Shown here piece by piece: positions 59,172 to 64,000 of a stretch of DNA of 64,000 nucleotides. Position 1 is the first letter of the stretch, and every line of letters begins with the position of its first letter. The stretch covers positions 62,001 to 126,000 of the forward strand of contig NZ_ML974127.1 of assembly GCF_004765815.2 (NCBI RefSeq), given 5' to 3'. This stretch comes from Halorussus salinus. Lineage in GTDB: Archaea; Halobacteriota; Halobacteria; Halobacteriales; Haladaptataceae. Position numbers and translations under genes: made by a program. The notes under the pieces are model-generated. The model ran no database searches. It was not told the origin of the DNA and saw only the letters and a list, made by a program, of their open reading frames with translations.

Positions 59172-61994
59172 GTGGCCGACGTGTCCCAATCTGACGGCGA
59201 GGTCGGGGGTATCGTCGGGGAGTTCTTCTCGCTCAAGGACGAGACCGACGCCGACTATCTGGTGATGCAGGTCGGGGATTTCTACGAGTTCTTCGGCGAC
59301 GACGCCGAGGAGGTCTCGGACCTCCTCGACCTCAAAGTCTCCCAGAAGTCGTCTCACGGCTCGAACTACCCGATGGCCGGGGTTCCGGTGGACAAGCTCA
59401 CGCCCCACCTCAAGCAGTTGGTCGAGCGCGGCTACCGGGTCGCGGTGGCCGACCAACACGAGACCGCCGACGGCCACGCCCGCGAAATCACTCGCGTCGT
59501 GACCCCCGGCACCCTGCTGGAGACGACCGACTCCGACGCCCAGTACCTCGCCGGAGTCGTCCGAGGAGACGACGACCGGTACGGCCTCGCGTTCGCCGAC
59601 GTGACCACGGGCCGGTTCATGGTCACGGAAGTCGCCGGACCTGACCCCGAGGCGGCCGCGGACCGCGCGTTCACCGAACTCTACCGGTTCGACCCCGCGG
59701 AGGTTCTGCCGGGACCCGAGGTCCGCAACGACGACGCCTTCGTGGAGCGAGTCCGCGAGCGCACCGACGCGACGCTCACGCTCCACCGCGCCGACGCCTT
59801 CGCCCCCGGTCGGGCGACCCACGCGACGAAAGAGCAGTTCGGCGACGAGACGCTGGCGAGCATCGGCTTGGCGGAGGACGGCGGAAGTCGCGGTGCGGGC
59901 GGTGGGTCCGGGCGCGGGACCCGGAGCAACGGCCGCGACGACCGCCCGCAGATTCAGGCCGCGGGCGCGCTCCTCTCGTACGTCGAGGAGACCGGCACGG
60001 GCGTCAGGGCCTCGATGACGCGACTCCAGAACTACGAGGGCGACGACCACGTCTCGCTCGACGCGACGACCCAGCGCAACCTCGAACTCACCGAGACGAT
60101 GCAGGGCGACCGGGGCGGGTCGCTCTTTGCTATCATCGACCACACCGCGACGAGTCCGGGCAAGCGCCTGCTGAAAGAGTGGCTCCAGCGCCCCCGCCGG
60201 GACCTGCCGACGCTCCGCCAGCGGGCCGACGGGGTGGCCGCGTTCGCCGACACCGCGCTGGCCCGTGAGACGGTCCGCGAGACCCTGAACGACGCCTACG
60301 ACCTCGAACGACTGGCGAGCAAGGCGGCCCACGGGAGCGCCGACGCCCGCGACCTCCTGCGGGTCCGGGAGACCGTGGCGCTCCTGCCGGCGGTCGCCGA
60401 GGCCATCGACAACGACCCTCGACTGGCCGACTCACCGCTCGCGGACATCGTCGCCCGGCCCGACCCCGAGGAGGCCGCCGCGCTCCGCGACGAGTTGGAC
60501 GCGCTCGCCGACGACCCGCCGGGCACCGTCACCGAGGGCGGTCTGTTCGAGCGCGGTCACGACGACGAGTTAGACGACCTCATCGACCGCCACGACGAGG
60601 CCGAACAGTGGCTCGACACGCTGGACGACCGCGAGAAGCGCGAGACCGGCATCACCCACCTCACCGTGGACCGCAACAAGACCGACGGCTACTACATCCA
60701 AGTCGGCAACTCCGAGACCGACGCGGTGCCCGACCGCTACGACCGTCTCAAGAGTCTCAAGAACTCCGAGCGATACACCACCGACGAGTTGAACGAGCGC
60801 GAACGCCAGATATTCCGACTCGAAGAGCGCCGCGGGGAACTGGAGTACGACCTGTTCACGGAACTGCGCGAGCGGGTCGCGGCGCGGGCGGACCTCCTGC
60901 AGTCGGTGGGCCGCTGTCTCGCGGAACTCGACGCGCTCGCTAGCCTCGCGGTCCACGCAGTCGAAAACGACTGGGTGCGCCCCGAACTGCACGAGTCGGG
61001 CGACCTCGACATCGAGGAGGGCCGCCACCCGGTCGTGGAGCAGACCACCCAGTTCGTCCCCAACGACCTCCGGATGGACGGGGACCGTCACTTTCTGGTC
61101 GTCACCGGGCCGAACATGTCGGGCAAATCGACCTACATGCGGCAGGTCGCGCTCATTACCCTGCTGGCACAAATCGGGAGCTTCGTCCCCGCCAAATCTG
61201 CCAGCATCGGCGTCGTGGACGGTATCTACACCCGCGTCGGTGCGCTGGACGAACTCGCGCAGGGGCGCTCGACGTTCATGGTCGAGATGCAGGAGTTGAG
61301 CAACATCCTCCACTCCGCGACCGACGAGTCGCTGGTCATTCTGGACGAGGTGGGCCGCGGGACCGCGACTTACGACGGGATTTCCATCGCGTGGGCCGCG
61401 ACGGAGTATCTCCACAACGAAATCCGAGCCAAGACACTCTTTGCCACTCACTACCACGAACTGACGACGCTGGCCGACCACCTCGACCGCGTGGAGAACG
61501 TCCACGTCGCCGTCGACGGCGAACCGCCCTCCTCCGGCGGAACGGGGACCCGCTCGGCCGACGACTCGGCGGGCGACGTGACGTTCCTCCGGACCATCGA
61601 GGAGGGACCGACCGACCGCTCCTACGGCATCCACGTCGCAAACCTCGCGGGCGTGCCCGACCCCGTGGTCGAACGCTCGCGCGGCGTGCTGGAGAAACTG
61701 CGCCAAGAGAAAGCCATTGAGGCGAAGGGCGGAAGCGAGCGGTCCGGCGAGACGAAGCAGGTCGTCTTCGACGTGGGGAGCGGCGAGCTAAAGACCGGGG
61801 AACCAGAGAGCGGGGCGAAGGATGAGAGCGCGAACGAGACCGAGCGCGCCGACGACTCGGCGGCCGTCCGCGACGAGTTCGGCGACGACGCCGACGAGAT
61901 ACTACGCGAGATTGCGGACCTCGAAGTGAGCGACACCGCGCCGATAGAACTGTTGAATCGAGCGCAGGAGTGGCAGGAGCGACTCGATACGTAG
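59172..61994 (+). CDS. mutS: DNA mismatch repair protein MutS
   Basis: A 940-residue MutS1-type protein. The mismatch-reading domain I motif is GDFYEFFGDDA (Phe-x-Glu, about residues 36-46); the ATPase has GPNMSGKSTYMRQVAL (about 646-661), the ST-rich LAQGRSTFMVEM and LVILDEVGRGTATYDG (Walker B). A Gly/Ser/Arg insertion (about 235-255) and an acidic C-terminal linker before the last helices are haloarchaeal additions. MutS1 recognises mispairs and recruits MutL. The start is GTG 59172; GTG 59181 is possible. No mutL is adjacent in the window. A 17-codon ATG frame at 59141 is not considered coding. Confidence 0.92.
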   Translation: MADVSQSDGEVGGIVGEFFSLKDETDADYLVMQVGDFYEFFGDDAEEVSDLLDLKVSQKSSHGSNYPMAGVPVDKLTPHLKQLVERGYRVAVADQHETADGHAREITRVVTPGTLLETTDSDAQYLAGVVRGDDDRYGLAFADVTTGRFMVTEVAGPDPEAAADRAFTELYRFDPAEVLPGPEVRNDDAFVERVRERTDATLTLHRADAFAPGRATHATKEQFGDETLASIGLAEDGGSRGAGGGSGRGTRSNGRDDRPQIQAAGALLSYVEETGTGVRASMTRLQNYEGDDHVSLDATTQRNLELTETMQGDRGGSLFAIIDHTATSPGKRLLKEWLQRPRRDLPTLRQRADGVAAFADTALARETVRETLNDAYDLERLASKAAHGSADARDLLRVRETVALLPAVAEAIDNDPRLADSPLADIVARPDPEEAAALRDELDALADDPPGTVTEGGLFERGHDDELDDLIDRHDEAEQWLDTLDDREKRETGITHLTVDRNKTDGYYIQVGNSETDAVPDRYDRLKSLKNSERYTTDELNERERQIFRLEERRGELEYDLFTELRERVAARADLLQSVGRCLAELDALASLAVHAVENDWVRPELHESGDLDIEEGRHPVVEQTTQFVPNDLRMDGDRHFLVVTGPNMSGKSTYMRQVALITLLAQIGSFVPAKSASIGVVDGIYTRVGALDELAQGRSTFMVEMQELSNILHSATDESLVILDEVGRGTATYDGISIAWAATEYLHNEIRAKTLFATHYHELTTLADHLDRVENVHVAVDGEPPSSGGTGTRSADDSAGDVTFLRTIEEGPTDRSYGIHVANLAGVPDPVVERSRGVLEKLRQEKAIEAKGGSERSGETKQVVFDVGSGELKTGEPESGAKDESANETERADDSAAVRDEFGDDADEILREIADLEVSDTAPIELLNRAQEWQERLDT

Positions 61995-62101
61995 CCCTCG
62001 ATTCGGCCTCGTTCCGACCCCGACCGGACCGCTCTACCGTCCGACCGCGAGCGTCCGGCGAGGCGAACGATTTTTCCCTATTTGCGCGAAATTCGAGACG
62101 A

Positions 62102-64000
62102 ATGGTCGAAGGCAGTCCCGACGAGACGCCCCGCGAGCGCGAGTGGGTGGACCCGCCCGAGGAGTTCGTCGCGCAGGCGAACGTCACGGCGGCCGACCGC
62201 GACGCGTTCCGGGGAGCGGGGTGGCCCGAGTGCTGGCGGCAGGCGGCCGACCTGCTGGAATGGGACCGCGATTTCGACGCGGTGCTGGCGGGCGGCGCGA
62301 GCGCCGGGAGCGGCGACGGTGATGCCGCCGGGGAATCCCCGGCGTCGGAACCGATTCGGTGGTTCCCCGACGGGCGACTCAACGCCGCGCACAACTGCGT
62401 GGACCGCCACGTCGAGGCGGGCCGGGGCGACGAGACGGCAGTCGCGTGGGAGGGGAAACTCGGCGAGACGCGCAGTTACACCTACCGGGAGTTGCGCGAC
62501 GAGGTGAACGCGTTCGCGGCCGCCCTGCGGGAGTTGGGCGTCGGCGAGGACGACGTGGTGACCCTCTACTTACCGATGATTCCGGAGCTACCGGTCGCGA
62601 TGCTGGCCTGCGCGCGCATCGGCGCGCCCCACTCGGTCGTGTTCGCCGGGTTTTCCGCCGACGCGCTGGCGACCCGCCTCTCCGGCGCGGACTCGGAGTT
62701 TCTCGTGACCTGCGACGGCTACTACCGGCGCGGGGCGGCGCTCGACTTGAAGCGTCGCGCGGACAACGCCTGCGTCTCGGTCGAGCATTCCGTCGAGCAG
62801 GTGGTCGTCGATCGCTTGGACGACGACCGGCCCGCGGGCGACTACCACGCCTACGCCGACCTCGTGGCGGAACACGAGGGCGAGACGGTCGAACCGGTCT
62901 CGCGCGAGAGCGACGACCTCCTCTTTCTCATCTACACCTCCGGCACGACCGGCGAACCGACGCTGGTCCGCCACACCACCGGGGGCTACCTGACTCACGT
63001 CGCGTGGACCAGCCACGCGGTCCTCGACTTGGGTCCCGACGACACCCACTGGTGTTCTGCGGACGTGGGGTGGATTACCGGACACTCCTACGCGGTCTAC
63101 GGTCCTTTGGCGCTCGGCGCGACGACGGTGCTGTACGAGGGGACGCCCGACCACCCCGAGACCGACCGGCTCTGGGAGATTATCGAGCGCAACGAGGTGG
63201 ACGTGTTCTACACCGCGCCCACGTCCATCCGAGCGTTCATGAAGTGGGGCGAGGAGCATCCCGCGAGCCACGACCTGTCGAGTCTGCGCCTGCTAGGGAG
63301 CGTCGGCGAACCGATAGACGAGACGGCGTGGCACTGGTACCGCGACCACGTCGGCGACGGCGACGCGCCGGTCGTGGACACGTGGTGGCAGACCGAGACC
63401 GGCGGCATCGTTCTCTCGACGCTCCCCGGCGTGGACCGGATGCGTCCCGGCGCGGTCGGCAAGAGCCTGCCGGGCATCGAGACCGCCGTCGTGGACGAGA
63501 CGGGCCGCCGCGTCGCCCCCGGCGAGGCGGGCCAACTCGTCGTCACGCGCCCGTGGCCGGGGATGGCCCGGTCGCTCTGCGACGAGTCCGGATGGGGTGC
63601 GCGCCGGACGCGCCGAGTCGAGGGCGAGTGGCAGTACGCCACCGGCGACAACGCGGTCCGCGACGACGAGGAGTACCTCCACCTCCTCGGGCGGGCCGAC
63701 GACGTGGTGAAGGTCTCGGACCGGCGACTCAGCACCGCCGAAATCGAGTCGGCCATCGTCGGCGTCGAAGGCGTCGCCGAGGCCGCGGTAGTCGTCGGCG
63801 CGGACGACGAGGCGGCCCACCGCTCGGAGATTCACGCCTTCGTCAGTCCGGCGTCGAACGTCGCGGGCGACGACGCGCTCCGCGAGCGCGTCGGCGAGGG
63901 CGTCGAGGAGGCCATCGGTTCCATCGCGGTCCCCGACGCCGTGACGTTCGCGCCCTCGCTCCCGAAGACCCGTTCGGGGAAGGTCGTCCGGCGCTATCTG
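62102..64000 (+). CDS. Acetyl-CoA synthetase-like AMP-forming ligase (3' end outside window)
   Basis: 633 codons of an acetate-CoA ligase-type protein with the C-terminus cut off. Recognisable are the Acs-type NAAHNCVDRHV, VFAGFSADALATRL, DVGWITGHSYAVYGPL, the WWQTETGG motif (about residue 425, a Trp that selects short acyl chains) and PKTRSGK with the catalytic Lys near 623. The ATP-binding motif reads YTSGTTGEPTLVRHTTGGYL, where Acs normally has GKPKGV, so two basic residues are lost. GRADDVVKVSDRRLSTAEIE also departs from the usual GH pair. The product may be another acyl-CoA. Confidence 0.87.
   Translation, partial: MVEGSPDETPREREWVDPPEEFVAQANVTAADRDAFRGAGWPECWRQAADLLEWDRDFDAVLAGGASAGSGDGDAAGESPASEPIRWFPDGRLNAAHNCVDRHVEAGRGDETAVAWEGKLGETRSYTYRELRDEVNAFAAALRELGVGEDDVVTLYLPMIPELPVAMLACARIGAPHSVVFAGFSADALATRLSGADSEFLVTCDGYYRRGAALDLKRRADNACVSVEHSVEQVVVDRLDDDRPAGDYHAYADLVAEHEGETVEPVSRESDDLLFLIYTSGTTGEPTLVRHTTGGYLTHVAWTSHAVLDLGPDDTHWCSADVGWITGHSYAVYGPLALGATTVLYEGTPDHPETDRLWEIIERNEVDVFYTAPTSIRAFMKWGEEHPASHDLSSLRLLGSVGEPIDETAWHWYRDHVGDGDAPVVDTWWQTETGGIVLSTLPGVDRMRPGAVGKSLPGIETAVVDETGRRVAPGEAGQLVVTRPWPGMARSLCDESGWGARRTRRVEGEWQYATGDNAVRDDEEYLHLLGRADDVVKVSDRRLSTAEIESAIVGVEGVAEAAVVVGADDEAAHRSEIHAFVSPASNVAGDDALRERVGEGVEEAIGSIAVPDAVTFAPSLPKTRSGKVVRRYL

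Noticed and set aside
59141-59194. 17-codon ATG frame just before mutS
   Set aside because: Overlaps the GTG start of mutS out of frame, with Arg/Gly-rich content and no sign of selection; a leader peptide role cannot be shown.

Overview
The window is 64 kb of chromosome from a haloarchaeon. The evidence is the high GC content, the very acidic proteins, the Tat-type lipoprotein signals, the leaderless TATA-box promoters, and a run of lineage-specific families (DUF5789, DUF5790, DUF5807, MptD-type dihydroneopterin aldolase, doublet histone, haloarchaeal Rpa). Gene content and order resemble Haloferax/Halorussus-type chromosomes; the genus is not proven. Most of the window is core genome on both strands. 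No rRNA operon, CRISPR array or intact insertion sequence was seen.

Layout. 1-6.4 kb: partial ornithine cyclodeaminase-family gene, DUF5789, creatininase-family hydrolase, DUF5790, CBS-pair protein, mptD, aIF2-beta, two small membrane proteins, and an Azf-like glucose-6-phosphate dehydrogenase. 6.4-10.9 kb: DUF309 protein, two PQQ-like beta-propeller lipoproteins, a tRNA-Arg(GCG) whose 3' end is repeated in a 129-bp direct duplication, and a Thr-rich lipoprotein. 11-14.8 kb: chromatin and DNA block (Rpa-type ssDNA-binding protein, doublet histone, histone deacetylase family). 14.9-19 kb: AT-richer VapBC module, Zn/Cd-type P-ATPase, a hidden 38-aa membrane peptide, and the RNase P RNA gene (minus strand). 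19-30 kb: AMMECR1 protein, NAD salvage (nicotinate phosphoribosyltransferase and nicotinamidase-like hydrolase flanking an Hvo_1808-type surface protein), AtoE-type transporter, wHTH regulator, M23-like protein opposite a lipoate ligase family protein, and pyrC. 30-38.8 kb: peptide-type ABC transporter with fused OppD-OppF ATPase, two substrate-binding proteins and two permeases. 39-49 kb: UspA, PfkB kinase converging on BtpA, a two-gene membrane module, DHH phosphoesterase, small haloarchaeal families, methyltransferase, RAD55-like protein, engB. 49.5-57 kb: DUF389 - SIMPL - DUF389, NOG1-like GTPase, thiDN, and a second copy of the two-gene membrane module. 57-64 kb: copper-handling genes, a hidden 41-aa membrane peptide, mutS, and an acetyl-CoA synthetase-like gene running off the end.

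The most interesting unexplained signals are three. First, a twice-occurring two-gene module: a four-TM protein with an IDDK motif before TM1, followed at once by a 46- or 54-aa charged protein beginning MG(K)SRK. It resembles SLATT/PycTM membrane effectors but has no cyclase beside it. Second, a dispersed GC-rich intergenic repeat family with 21-27 bp tandem subunits, in both orientations. Third, the duplicated 3' tRNA-Arg end.
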